In this document: positions 48,970-58,666 of the stretch, piece by piece
Numbering within the stretch: the stretch's first letter is position 1
How the letters are laid out: each line of letters begins with the position of its first letter
NCBI GenBank assembly: GCA_937944055.1
Contig: CALDZJ010000078.1
Location: 1 to 64,000, forward strand
Direction: 5' to 3'
Source: an uncultured Verrucomicrobiales bacterium
Lineage (GTDB): Bacteria; Verrucomicrobiota; Verrucomicrobiia; Verrucomicrobiales; Akkermansiaceae
DNA: 64,000 nt
Position numbers and translations under genes: made by a program
Notes under the pieces: model-generated
Databases searched by the model: none
What the model was told of the DNA's origin: nothing
The model's input: only the letters and a program-made list of their open reading frames with translations

Positions 48970-50564
48970 AATTTCCTCCTCTCTTGGAAAGGCCACTTCA
49001 ACCATAGATGCTCGATTGTTTTCCCATCTGGCTGGCGCTGCGCATAGGCTTGGCTCATCCAAGCCATCGTCAGAATTTTAAAGTATGAGGCATTGGCCGC
49101 CTCCCCCTTTTCAGTGACGCGCCGCAGGCAGTCCATCTCGGTATCACTCTCCTCAATCTCGACGAGTCGATTCCGAATCAAAGACGAAATGGCGCCCCGA
49201 TAAAGAAGGCCCAGAGCATCCTGATACTGTCCTGACTCCCACAGCTGGCGCGCTATTTTCAGCAAATCAGACGGGAGCTTTTCTGCCTCAACATTCAGTC
49301 CCGCTACCGTGGTCACGGTTTTCCCCTTCTTCTCATTTCCTAACATGGTCCCATCATGATTCCTGAAGAGGTGGGAATTTGTCACGATCACCCCGATTAC
49401 GACAGCGAAGAGGATGAGCGTGATGATCCAAAACAAAAATGGCCCCACCCCGGCGAAGATCCCCGCCGCGCTCGAGGCATTTCCACCGCCGTCTTCCTTT
49501 GAGGTCCCTAAATCGCGGGAGGTATTCCGATAAATCCGCTGCGTCTGAACCTCGAACTCCTCTCGATCGAGAATCTTTTGGGCTCCCTGATCCGCCCCGA
49601 GCGGAGGCGCACCTAGCAAAGTGAAAAAGACGATGAGTAGTCCCAGACCTGCGCCGAATTTTTTGCCTACCCCTCTTCCTCTGCCTAATCCTCTGCCCCT
49701 CCCGATTCGTTGCCCCAGGCCCTTGAACTTCAACTCAATGTCCCAGCCCTCGGTCCAAGTCCGCGTGTTCAGATAAAGGCCAAAGCCCCCTCCGGTGTAA
49801 AACCACGCCACCAGAGTCATCGCATTCACATAAAACAGCGCGAGCAGCACCGCGACCCAGCGCGGGATGGGCTGCGAAAACTCATCACCTCCAAGCTCTA
49901 AAATGAAGGATTCAACGAGGCTATTTTCCGAAGGGAGCATGATGCTCAGCAACCACAACTGAGAAGCAAAAAGGGCGAACTCCATCATGAGGCAAATCAC
50001 GGTGAGCCCCACCCCGGCACCGGAGCTACGATTCGAGAGCACCTGAATGCGCGCCTTGCGCTCCTTCCCGCTTAGGCCCTCCAGATAATTAACTGGGAGG
50101 GTCAAGCAGCGACTCAAGCTCGATCGGTAAAACAAGAGGCCCACGATCGCCAGCCAGAGCAGCGCGAGGGATTTCGCTCCCTCGCCTCGTTCCGCATTCG
50201 CGCCCAGCATGCTCCCAACCAAGACTAGCCCAACTCCCAGCCCTACGAGCCATTTATTTTTCCAAAGTTCCGCCAGAAGAACTCTCATGCTGTCCTGCCA
50301 AGAGAGACGCTCACCGAAGAGACTCCGGCTCAGGGGGTGCAGCGCCACCCGCTCCCAGACTGGCTTTAACCACCAAATTAAAAACACCCCCCAGAACAAG
50401 GAATTCCAGCTCAGAGCAAGGATCAACAAACAGAGTGGATAGACCGAACTCATCCAGCCTTTCCACAGCGCAGCCGCATGGGCGCGGACCAAACTCACTC
50501 CTAAATCAATCGCCTCCCAACTTGTGCGAGGACGAATCTCAGCACTTACTTTCTCAAGCTCCAC
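48966..50564 (-). CDS. DUF4129-domain multi-TM protein
   Basis: Multiple TM; C-terminal LLKIARQLWESGQYQDALGLLYRGAISSLIRNRLVEIEESDTEMDCLRRV. Confidence 0.8.
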   Translation of the reverse strand: MELEKVSAEIRPRTSWEAIDLGVSLVRAHAAALWKGWMSSVYPLCLLILALSWNSLFWGVFLIWWLKPVWERVALHPLSRSLFGERLSWQDSMRVLLAELWKNKWLVGLGVGLVLVGSMLGANAERGEGAKSLALLWLAIVGLLFYRSSLSRCLTLPVNYLEGLSGKERKARIQVLSNRSSGAGVGLTVICLMMEFALFASQLWLLSIMLPSENSLVESFILELGGDEFSQPIPRWVAVLLALFYVNAMTLVAWFYTGGGFGLYLNTRTWTEGWDIELKFKGLGQRIGRGRGLGRGRGVGKKFGAGLGLLIVFFTLLGAPPLGADQGAQKILDREEFEVQTQRIYRNTSRDLGTSKEDGGGNASSAAGIFAGVGPFLFWIITLILFAVVIGVIVTNSHLFRNHDGTMLGNEKKGKTVTTVAGLNVEAEKLPSDLLKIARQLWESGQYQDALGLLYRGAISSLIRNRLVEIEESDTEMDCLRRVTEKGEAANASYFKILTMAWMSQAYAQRQPDGKTIEHLWLKWPFQERRKL

Positions 50565-51523
50565 GCCGTCCCCCTTCCTACGGAGGTAAAGTAGAAGCCG
50601 TGCAAGAGCCAGAAGGTGATTCCCACCGCATATTTCAGTTTCGTCGCAACCGCTTGGGCGGACCAGAAACCCTCCACCACCGCTGCCAGCACCGTCATTG
50701 CCGCACCCCCAATCAGCAGAGGCAGAGCCTCACGCCCTGCCTTCGAGAGGGCCTCAGCTCGGCTCAACTGCCCCGGCGAGAGTAAGGCCAAGCCAATTTT
50801 TAGCCCCGCCATACCGACCACTAAAAAACCCAATAGCTCAAAGGAGGAATGCCCCGCCACAAAGCTCCAAAGCAACTCCGGCTCTCCCACATATTCCACA
50901 TAAGCAATGACCGCCCCAAAATAGAGCCCATTAAAAAGAAGATAAAAAAGGGTCCCAATGCCAAAAAAAATCCCGCCCGCGAAGATGCGGAAATCAATCC
51001 CTACATTATTCTGAATGTAGAAGGCGAACATCATGAAATTTGACCCGTGCTCCTCCCTAAGATGCTCCGCTGTGTCAGAATCCTTGCCATACATTTGCTC
51101 GATGCTCGCCATCTGCTCCGCTCCCAGAAAGGCCTGCACCCACTGAATTTCACGTTCTCCCAGCCCCCACATTACAAAGAATGGGAGCCAAAAAACCAGC
51201 GAAACCAGCGCGAAAAGCCTCCACTCACGACGGACGGTCTGCGGGAAAGTGCGAAGGACGAAGTCCACTGTCGCTTCACCAAAGCCACCCCGCTTCCGGT
51301 GAATGAGACGATAGCCTCGGATCGCAAGCCCATTGAGCCGATCGCAAATCTGATGCCCAAACATGCGATACTGCGCCAAGGAGAGATCGTAACAAATCTT
51401 ACGAAAACGCGAAGGAAGACTCACCTCCCCAGGGCCTGCTTTCCCCTTTTCGGCGATTTCTAAATCAGCCTCGAATGACTGCCACTCCTCGCGATTTCTC
51501 GCCTCAAATTCCTGACGGTTCAT
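50546..51523 (-). CDS. Stage II sporulation protein M (SpoIIM)/DUF95 family membrane protein
   Basis: LPSRFRKICYDLSLAQYR; NNVGIDFRIFAGGIFFGIGTLFYLLFNGLYFGAV; GHSSFELLGFLVVGMAGLKIG. Start at MNRQEFEARN. Confidence 0.87.
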   Translation of the reverse strand: MNRQEFEARNREEWQSFEADLEIAEKGKAGPGEVSLPSRFRKICYDLSLAQYRMFGHQICDRLNGLAIRGYRLIHRKRGGFGEATVDFVLRTFPQTVRREWRLFALVSLVFWLPFFVMWGLGEREIQWVQAFLGAEQMASIEQMYGKDSDTAEHLREEHGSNFMMFAFYIQNNVGIDFRIFAGGIFFGIGTLFYLLFNGLYFGAVIAYVEYVGEPELLWSFVAGHSSFELLGFLVVGMAGLKIGLALLSPGQLSRAEALSKAGREALPLLIGGAAMTVLAAVVEGFWSAQAVATKLKYAVGITFWLLHGFYFTSVGRGTAWSLRK

Positions 51524-52230
51524 CGTTGTTCCTCCAGCCAATGAGCCATTCCTAAAACACGCGTCACCCCCTTCGGGCCAGTCTCTCCAGTGAGCCCGCT
51601 CAAGTGATTCGCCAATTCCACCTGCCGAGCTGCAGACCAACTCCCACTCCGATAGCGGAAGGATAAAATTGCCGCTTCCTCCTCGCGTGTGAGAGTCACA
51701 TTGACCGGAATCGCGTTCAGCGGCGGAGGCCCCGGAACGATCGGATCCTTACGCGGACGAGAATACACGACCAAGCTCCCCGCCGCCAAATCCCCTAAGC
51801 GCTGAAAGCGAGGGTTAAAAAAGGCAATCAAGGGCACGAAAGGAAGAACACATTCCACCCCACGGATGAAATTACGAATCATCGACTGCCCCATTGTCAC
51901 TGCTCCGCCAGCCTCATTCACCACCCGCATTCCAAAGGCCCGCTTCCCCACCGTAGCCCCCCAAGGACTCAGCTCAAAAATCACATGGTAAAACCACCAA
52001 ATGACAAAGACCGCCAACAGGTAAAACGCTTGCCCCACATTCTCACCGAGGACCGGAAAAGCGACATTGATGATGAGGCCTAAGACCGCCAACAGAGCTA
52101 ACTCCACTAATAAATCGATCAGATAGGCCACGAGGCGTAGAAATGGCCCCGCTGCGCGAAGGTGAATTTCTATGCCCTCAGCCAGCTCCACCCTTTGCAG
52201 GGTATCTATCCGTTGTTCTGCCACACTCAT
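51520..52230 (-). CDS. RDD family membrane protein
   Basis: GPFLRLVAYLIDLLVELALL; SPWGATVGKRAFGMRVVNEAG; GDLAAGSLVVYSRPR. Confidence 0.9.
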   Translation of the reverse strand: MSVAEQRIDTLQRVELAEGIEIHLRAAGPFLRLVAYLIDLLVELALLAVLGLIINVAFPVLGENVGQAFYLLAVFVIWWFYHVIFELSPWGATVGKRAFGMRVVNEAGGAVTMGQSMIRNFIRGVECVLPFVPLIAFFNPRFQRLGDLAAGSLVVYSRPRKDPIVPGPPPLNAIPVNVTLTREEEAAILSFRYRSGSWSAARQVELANHLSGLTGETGPKGVTRVLGMAHWLEEQR

Positions 52231-52283
52231 CGAAGGAATCCCAGAAACGCTAGCGGGCTAGATCGACAGGTAAAGAACCCAAT

Positions 52284-53138
52284 TTAGTCCGGAAAAACGA
52301 TCGCTCGATCCGCATCGATAATCGTCCGATCATGCACATGATAGCGTATCCCCTTCGCCAAGGCAGCTCGCTCACAATCGCGCCCTAGCCGGACCAGATC
52401 GCGCACGCTGTGATGGTGCTGCACGCGCTCGACCTCTTGCTCGATAATTGGCCCTCCATCCAGCTCGCCCGTCACATAATGACAAGTGGCCCCGATTAAT
52501 TTCACCCCGCGCTCGTAGGCTTGGCGATAAGGATTCGCCCCGATGAACGCCGGCAGAAAGCTATGGTGAATATTGATCATCCTCCCCTGATACTTCTCAC
52601 ACATCCACTTGGGCATGATCTGCATGAAGCGTGCGAGAACCACTAATTGCACCTCCTGTGCTTCAAGCAAGGTCTCAATCTTTCTAAAGCCTCCTTCCTT
52701 ATCTTCTCCAAGTTCAATATAATGGAAGGGAATTCCCGCATTTTCAGCGATTTCTCGGCAATCGTCACGGTTCCCGATGATCGAGGTGATCTCCACGGGC
52801 ATCTCACCCAGACCCGTGCGCCATAAAATCTCATTCAGACAATGATCCGTCTTAGTGACTAAAACCGCGGTGCGCATCCGGTAAGGAAGACGGCGGAAGT
52901 GCCAATCGGCCTCGATCTCGCGCCCCAGTGGATCAAAACTCGCGATGAAGTCATCGACAGGGATCTCTAAGCTCGCGGTATCGATCTCCAGCCTCGCATA
53001 GAAGACTCCGCGCTCACGCTCGATGAACTGCTTGAACTCCACGAGATTTGCCTGAAAGGCAGACACATGAGTCGCAATCCTTGAAACGAGGCCCGGTTTA
53101 TCTGGGCAGGTGATTTTTAGAATGAGTCCCTCATGCAT
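52284..53138 (-). CDS. purU: Formyltetrahydrofolate deformylase
   Basis: N-terminal ACT; VTKTDHCLNEILWR; NIHHSFLPAFIGANPYRQAYERGVKLIGATCHYV. Confidence 0.95.
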   Translation of the reverse strand: MHEGLILKITCPDKPGLVSRIATHVSAFQANLVEFKQFIERERGVFYARLEIDTASLEIPVDDFIASFDPLGREIEADWHFRRLPYRMRTAVLVTKTDHCLNEILWRTGLGEMPVEITSIIGNRDDCREIAENAGIPFHYIELGEDKEGGFRKIETLLEAQEVQLVVLARFMQIMPKWMCEKYQGRMINIHHSFLPAFIGANPYRQAYERGVKLIGATCHYVTGELDGGPIIEQEVERVQHHHSVRDLVRLGRDCERAALAKGIRYHVHDRTIIDADRAIVFPD

Positions 53139-53173
53139 AAGCGAGGCCTCTTTGCCCTAACTTTACTGAAAAC

Positions 53174-54067
53174 TCAAGTAAGACCCTTGCTGTGCTCTTT
53201 GGAAATCCTCAGGAAATCTTTCACCACTTCTTTAGGACGGCCCTGATACATCGCACCAATCACCAGCGGTGGAAAGCCCTTCATCGGCAGGGGCTTCACT
53301 CCCTTGGGCGGCTGTAAGCCGGGGATGAAGACCCCGATCCCGAGGCCAAAGCCACGCAGCACGAAGTCCCGCACCAGATCAGTGGAGTTCACCTCCACGG
53401 AAGTTGGCCAATTCACGTCTCGGCGGTCAAATTCCCGCTGAAAGAGCTGCTGGAGGACCTCATGAGCGGGCAGGCCGATGAGGGCTTCTTTTCCAATCAT
53501 CCCGTTTTTTGAGTTCGGATCTTTCATGAGGAACTCCTGCCAACACTTCGCCTTCGACTCAGCCGGGACCCATAACACGCAGGGGATTTTTAGCAGCACT
53601 TCACTCTTTAAGCCCTCTGATAATTTCCCGCCCAGAACTCCAATCGCGACATCCACTTGCTGCGAAGTGATCAAGCCATGCACCTCTGAGGGCGCCACTT
53701 CCTGAAGGGAAAGTCTGAGCTGAGGCTCCTCTTCCTTTAAGCGCTCCAGAACATCAGGAAGATGGCTCCGTAAGGCCGATCCCGTCGCCGCTAAGCGAAG
53801 ACGCCTCCCTTCTTCTCCCCGTAACTTTTCTTCTAAATCACCCAGGCGCGAAAAAAATGGATAGATGAAATCATACATCTCCTCGCCCGCTGGAGTGAGT
53901 GCAAAGGGCCGCCGGTTAAAAAGGCGCACCCCTAGCTTCTCTTCAAGTTGTATCAATTGCCCACTCACCGCAGGTTGCTGAATGCCGTAGGGCATCTTGC
54001 GCACCGCCGCCGTGATTCCCTCAAATTTCGCGACGAAGTAAAAGAGCTCAAGATGGTGAATGTTCAT
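53174..54067 (-). CDS. LysR-family transcriptional regulator
   Basis: [67 protein letters not shown]. Confidence 0.92.
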   Translation of the reverse strand: MNIHHLELFYFVAKFEGITAAVRKMPYGIQQPAVSGQLIQLEEKLGVRLFNRRPFALTPAGEEMYDFIYPFFSRLGDLEEKLRGEEGRRLRLAATGSALRSHLPDVLERLKEEEPQLRLSLQEVAPSEVHGLITSQQVDVAIGVLGGKLSEGLKSEVLLKIPCVLWVPAESKAKCWQEFLMKDPNSKNGMIGKEALIGLPAHEVLQQLFQREFDRRDVNWPTSVEVNSTDLVRDFVLRGFGLGIGVFIPGLQPPKGVKPLPMKGFPPLVIGAMYQGRPKEVVKDFLRISKEHSKGLT

Positions 54068-54191
54068 GATAAGCCGCACCATAGCCCCCCTCTTTATCAC
54101 TTCAATCAATGTTTATCTCGGCAGTAGATCTGATTTAAAAAAGGGGCCACGCCCTTGCACTCTGGCGCACATTCTCCACAGTGAGCCCCGC

Positions 54192-54644
54192 ATGAGAGCC
54201 ATCCTTCAAAGGGTCAGCGAGGCTTCCGTCTCGGTCGATCAGCGTGTCATCTCCAAAATCCGCGGCGGTTTTTTGATCCTGCTGGGCATTGAGGAAGCAG
54301 ATGGCCCCGAGGATATCGAATGGCTCGTGGCTAAGATCGCGAAGATGAGAGTCTTCGAGGATTCAGAAGCTAAGATGAATCTCTCCCTCATTGACTGCGC
54401 GGGCGCGGCCCTCGTGGTGAGCCAGTTCACCTTGCACGCTTCCACCAAGAAAGGAAATCGACCCAGCTTCATAAAGGCCGCGCGCCCTGAGTCTGCCGAA
54501 CCGCTCTACCTCGATTTTTGCGAAGCCCTTTCCGCCGAGCTTTCCGGCCCAGTGGAGCGAGGATCATTTGGAGCCATGATGGAGGTCTCACTTTGTAACG
54601 ATGGTCCAGTCACGATTTCTATCGATTCCCGAAATCGCGAGTAA
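54192..54644 (+). CDS. dtd: D-aminoacyl-tRNA deacylase
   Basis: [75 protein letters not shown]. Confidence 0.95.
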   Translation: MRAILQRVSEASVSVDQRVISKIRGGFLILLGIEEADGPEDIEWLVAKIAKMRVFEDSEAKMNLSLIDCAGAALVVSQFTLHASTKKGNRPSFIKAARPESAEPLYLDFCEALSAELSGPVERGSFGAMMEVSLCNDGPVTISIDSRNRE

Positions 54645-54650
54645 AGCGCT

Positions 54651-55808
54651 TCACTCCTTTAAGCGCACTGCCGTCCCGCAATAGATGCAGCGGAACCAAT
54701 GGAAGAAGAGCATGTGCAGGCTCGTCGGCACAATATAACCGAGAAGTGGTAAGCGGTGCGCTTTGACATGCTTAAAGCAAGCCTTGCGACTCAGAAGAGG
54801 CTGCCCACAGATCCGGCACTTAAGGGGCCTCGCAATGGCCAGATATAAACAGGCGAAGAAGAAAAATGCCCCCGGAGCGGCTAAAAGCCAGAGCGATGGC
54901 TCGATCTGAAGTGGCTCTCGGAAGATCACAATCACCGCCGCGATGAGAATCGTCGGGAAAAGCAGAAAGGTGAGGAAAGAAATGAAGGCCGCAAGCTTCA
55001 CGCGCCCTGGCTGAGGATGAAGCACTCCTCTGACAAAGCGGCGGGAGTGAGGGGTCCGCCCCTCATTGAGTTTTGCGCTCGCCGTTTTACGGATATCAAA
55101 ACCAGCATTTCTTTTGAGAGGCTCTATCGGGGCTGGGCGGCTCTCCTTCGTGACCCGATTTTCCTCCCCCTGAGCAAGGGGATTTGACTTCGAGGTGGGA
55201 ATTTTTTGAGGTCTCGCTTGGCCTTCGCCACTGCTGACCCGCTCCGCCCGGCTCTCAAGATGGCCTCGCTCACCTCGCTTGCTAGTTCCAGAAGCGGGTT
55301 CGGATTTTTCCTGAGCCTTGCTCGGATCTTTCCGTTTCCGTTTCAGTTTTCGTTTCAGCTTTTGTTTTCTGCGAGGCGTCGCGCTGGGAGCTTGAGACAC
55401 AAGGTCTCCCGATTCTCCAAGCTCTCCCAAATCTTCCAGAAAATCTTCCATCATCGGCACATCACTGACCGCGATCTTATTCTTGATAATTTGCTCTTTT
55501 TTAACCGCCACAGCTAGCGGGAGAATGATTGAAATTTCTTCTACGGAGCGCTGCGCGGGAGCTACCTGAGACCGTGAATCCGTCCGCTCATCTGAGCCCT
55601 GAGCTTCCCGAATCCATCCCGTGATTTTCCGCTTCGTGGGAATTTCCTCGGTGAGAGACAAGTGACGATTCGCCCTGAACATCTCATCATAGAGACTCAG
55701 GGGATCACTCTGCGCCAGTGAGGGAAGACTCTCCACGCCAACCGCGCTGAGGAGCTCGATCGTCTCCCCCGTCATCCCCTTGATTTGCTTTAAATCCCCA
55801 ATTAACAT
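54651..55808 (-). CDS. Helix-hairpin-helix (DUF4332-like) plus TM plus Cys-rich protein
   Basis: LKQIKGMTGETIELLSAVGVESLPSLA; basic linker KLKRKLKRKRK; two TMs; CRICG...CFKHVKAH...CIYCG. Confidence 0.65.
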   Translation of the reverse strand: MLIGDLKQIKGMTGETIELLSAVGVESLPSLAQSDPLSLYDEMFRANRHLSLTEEIPTKRKITGWIREAQGSDERTDSRSQVAPAQRSVEEISIILPLAVAVKKEQIIKNKIAVSDVPMMEDFLEDLGELGESGDLVSQAPSATPRRKQKLKRKLKRKRKDPSKAQEKSEPASGTSKRGERGHLESRAERVSSGEGQARPQKIPTSKSNPLAQGEENRVTKESRPAPIEPLKRNAGFDIRKTASAKLNEGRTPHSRRFVRGVLHPQPGRVKLAAFISFLTFLLFPTILIAAVIVIFREPLQIEPSLWLLAAPGAFFFFACLYLAIARPLKCRICGQPLLSRKACFKHVKAHRLPLLGYIVPTSLHMLFFHWFRCIYCGTAVRLKE

Positions 55809-55860
55809 TCAGGCGCGTAATGTAAGCTCATTTTATTCTCAGCTCAAATGAAAGAATAAT

Positions 55861-58557
55861 TCAGCTCAGGCTGCGGCGCATCTCTTGCACTTGCGCTAGC
55901 TTCCCCTCCCATTCCGTAAGTCTCTCTCGCTCAGCACTTACCACTTCAGGTTTTGCGTTTGCGACGAATTTTTCATTCCCCAATTTCCCTTTTGCCTTCC
56001 CGACTTCTTTTTGGATTTTTTCGATTTCTTTATCCAAGCGGCTCTTCTCCGCCTCGACATCGATCAGCCCATCGAGCGGCATGAAGATCTCGCCTGCTGG
56101 CGTGACCGCCCCCGGGGTTCCCTGTTCTGGTTGATAGGCTTCCTCCCGTGTCACTCCTTGGGAGCCCGCGAGGAGTGCGAGAGTATCAGCCTCGGCCTCC
56201 AACCAAGCAGGGCCGCTCTTCGCGATAAATTGCACGTCCTTGCGAGCGGCCAGACGATATTCAGCTTTGAGATTTCGTAGCTTTGCCGCACTTTCATAAA
56301 CCGCCGCCGCTTGCGCACTACCTTCTTGCACTTTTAATGGATCAACCGCACTCAGAAGAGCGGTTTTTGGCAGCTCCTTTTCCATGACAAATTCCCCCTC
56401 GGCAAGGTAGCCCATACGGGAGCTTAACTCCTCGGTCATGTGTGGCATGTAGGGATGCAGGAATTGTAAATAACGGGCCATCACAAGGTCGAAGACTCCT
56501 AAAGTGGTCTCCCGCTGCTCCTCACTCGCTTCTTCACGCAGGTCGCCCTTCACCGCTTCTAGGAATTTGTCACAAAATTCACCCCAGAGAAAATCATACA
56601 ATTGCTGGCCCACTTCATTAAAGCGATACTCCGCGTAAGCACTCTCTTGATTGATCGCGAGGGCATCACACTTCGCTAAAATATCCAGATGATAAGGCCG
56701 CAAGCTCTCACAAGCACTCGGCTCAAAGTCCACCCGTGAGTCACTCCCGGCCATCCTCCGGAAACGGCAAGCATTATAGATTTTATTGGCAAAATTGCGC
56801 CCCTCTTCCACCTGAGCTTCATCAAAGCGTAAATCCGCGCCAATTGGAGCCGTCCGCATCAGGCCGAAGCGTAAGCCATCCGCCCCGTATTTATCCATGA
56901 GGTCGATCGGATCAGGGGAATTCCCCAAGGATTTACTCATCTTACGTCCCTGAATGTCGCGAATGATCGAGGTGAAAAAGACATTCTTAAAGGGCAGTTC
57001 TCCCTGAAAGCGATACCCTGCCATGATCATACGAGCGACCCAGAAGAAGATAATATCAGGCCCCGTCACCAGATCCGTGGTGGGGTAGAACTTCTTCGCC
57101 AGGTCAGACTCTTCATCAAGCTTTTGCATCGTCGCGAAGGGCCATAACCAAGAGCTAAACCAAGTGTCTAACACATCAGCATCCTGCACCCAATTTTCCG
57201 GATCCGCAGGCGGCTCCGCGCTCACGTGTAAATCACCGGCTGAGAGGTCCTCTAGTGTCAGAGACTCAGCCCCTTGCAAGGCCTCCACTTTCTCTTTGCG
57301 ATACCAAACCGGGATGCGATGCCCCCACCAAAGCTGCCGAGAAACGCACCAATCCTGAATGCCATCCATCCAACTCCCGTGCGTCTTAGCCCAGCGCGCC
57401 GGACGGTAGGAGATGTCTCCCTCCGCCACCGCCTTCGCGGTCTCCTCAGTCGCGGGGTATTTTAAAAACCACTGCATCGAGATTCGCGGCTCGATCGGCA
57501 CATCAGCCCGTTCGGAGAACCCTACGTTATTTTCATGCTCTTCCACCTTAATCAACAGGCCCATCTCCTCCAGCATCGCAGTCGCTTTCTTACGAGCCAC
57601 AAAGCGATCTAAGCCATCTAACTCCGGCACCTCAGGGCAGTTTACCGTGGCGTCAGGGTGGAAGATATCGATGATTTCGAGCTCATTACGCATTCCGATT
57701 TCAAAGTCCGCCTTATCATGGGCCGGAGTAATTTTTAAGGCCCCCGTTCCAAATTCTGGATCCACGTGATCATCCGCCACGACTGGGATTTCCGCAGGTG
57801 GAAAAGGCCGCTTCACCCTCTTCCCGACATACTTCCCATAGCGCTCATCCTTGGGATTCACCGCCACTGCAACATCCCCCATGAGAGTTTCTGGCCGAGT
57901 CGTAGCCACTTCTAAAAATTCCCCCGGCGTCTCCACCAGCTCATACTTCATGTAAAAGAGCTGAGAGTTCTGCTTCTTCGGGATCACTTCCTCATCCGAT
58001 AAGGCCGTCAGAGATACCGGGCACCAGTTCACCATCCGCTTGCCTCGATAAACGAGCCCCTCGTTGAAAAGATCCGCGAAGACCTTGGCAACCCACTTCG
58101 AGTAATCCTCATCCATCGTAAAGCGCTCCCGCTCCCAATCGCAGGAACAGCCCAGCCGCTTCAACTGCTGAATGATGATCCCCCCATGCTTCTCTTTCCA
58201 ATCCCAGACTTTCTCTAAAAAGGCCTCACGCCCGATGTCGCGCCGCGTCTTCCCCTCCTCATCACGCAGCTGCCGCTCCACCTTCGTTTGCGTCGCGATC
58301 CCCGCATGGTCCGTCCCCGGTAACCACAGCACCTCACAACCCTTCTGCCGCGCTCGCCGCGCTAAGATGTCCTGAATCGTAGTGTTTAAGACATGCCCTA
58401 AGTGCAAGATCCCCGTGACATTCGGTGGCGGAATGACGATCGAGTAAGGCGGCTTATCAGACGCCGGATCTGCCTCGAAACACTTCCCATCCAACCAAGC
58501 TTGATACCAAGACTTCTCAACATCAGCGGGCTCATAACCCTTCGGCAACTCAGACAT
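55861..58557 (-). CDS. valS: Valyl-tRNA synthetase
   Basis: PPPNVTGILHLGHVLNTTIQD; RMVNWCPV; DVLDTWFSSWLWPF; GRKMSKSLGNSPDPID. Start at MSELPKGYEPADVEKSWY. Confidence 0.97.
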   Translation of the reverse strand: MSELPKGYEPADVEKSWYQAWLDGKCFEADPASDKPPYSIVIPPPNVTGILHLGHVLNTTIQDILARRARQKGCEVLWLPGTDHAGIATQTKVERQLRDEEGKTRRDIGREAFLEKVWDWKEKHGGIIIQQLKRLGCSCDWERERFTMDEDYSKWVAKVFADLFNEGLVYRGKRMVNWCPVSLTALSDEEVIPKKQNSQLFYMKYELVETPGEFLEVATTRPETLMGDVAVAVNPKDERYGKYVGKRVKRPFPPAEIPVVADDHVDPEFGTGALKITPAHDKADFEIGMRNELEIIDIFHPDATVNCPEVPELDGLDRFVARKKATAMLEEMGLLIKVEEHENNVGFSERADVPIEPRISMQWFLKYPATEETAKAVAEGDISYRPARWAKTHGSWMDGIQDWCVSRQLWWGHRIPVWYRKEKVEALQGAESLTLEDLSAGDLHVSAEPPADPENWVQDADVLDTWFSSWLWPFATMQKLDEESDLAKKFYPTTDLVTGPDIIFFWVARMIMAGYRFQGELPFKNVFFTSIIRDIQGRKMSKSLGNSPDPIDLMDKYGADGLRFGLMRTAPIGADLRFDEAQVEEGRNFANKIYNACRFRRMAGSDSRVDFEPSACESLRPYHLDILAKCDALAINQESAYAEYRFNEVGQQLYDFLWGEFCDKFLEAVKGDLREEASEEQRETTLGVFDLVMARYLQFLHPYMPHMTEELSSRMGYLAEGEFVMEKELPKTALLSAVDPLKVQEGSAQAAAVYESAAKLRNLKAEYRLAARKDVQFIAKSGPAWLEAEADTLALLAGSQGVTREEAYQPEQGTPGAVTPAGEIFMPLDGLIDVEAEKSRLDKEIEKIQKEVGKAKGKLGNEKFVANAKPEVVSAERERLTEWEGKLAQVQEMRRSLS

Positions 58558-58666
58558 GGGGCTTCTCCTACCCGAGTCCCCCCCTGCAAGCAAGCCCCCG
58601 CATCGAATTCCCTCCTGAATTCCCTCCTCCTGTTCTACCCAGTAAAGTGCTACCTCTTCCCTCGCA

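Noticed and set aside
58630-58650. Possible LexA site upstream of dnaE2 (TGTTC-N4-)
   Set aside because: Only one half-site matches; the second half (CAGTA) does not fit an inverted GAACA, so not reported as a regulatory feature.
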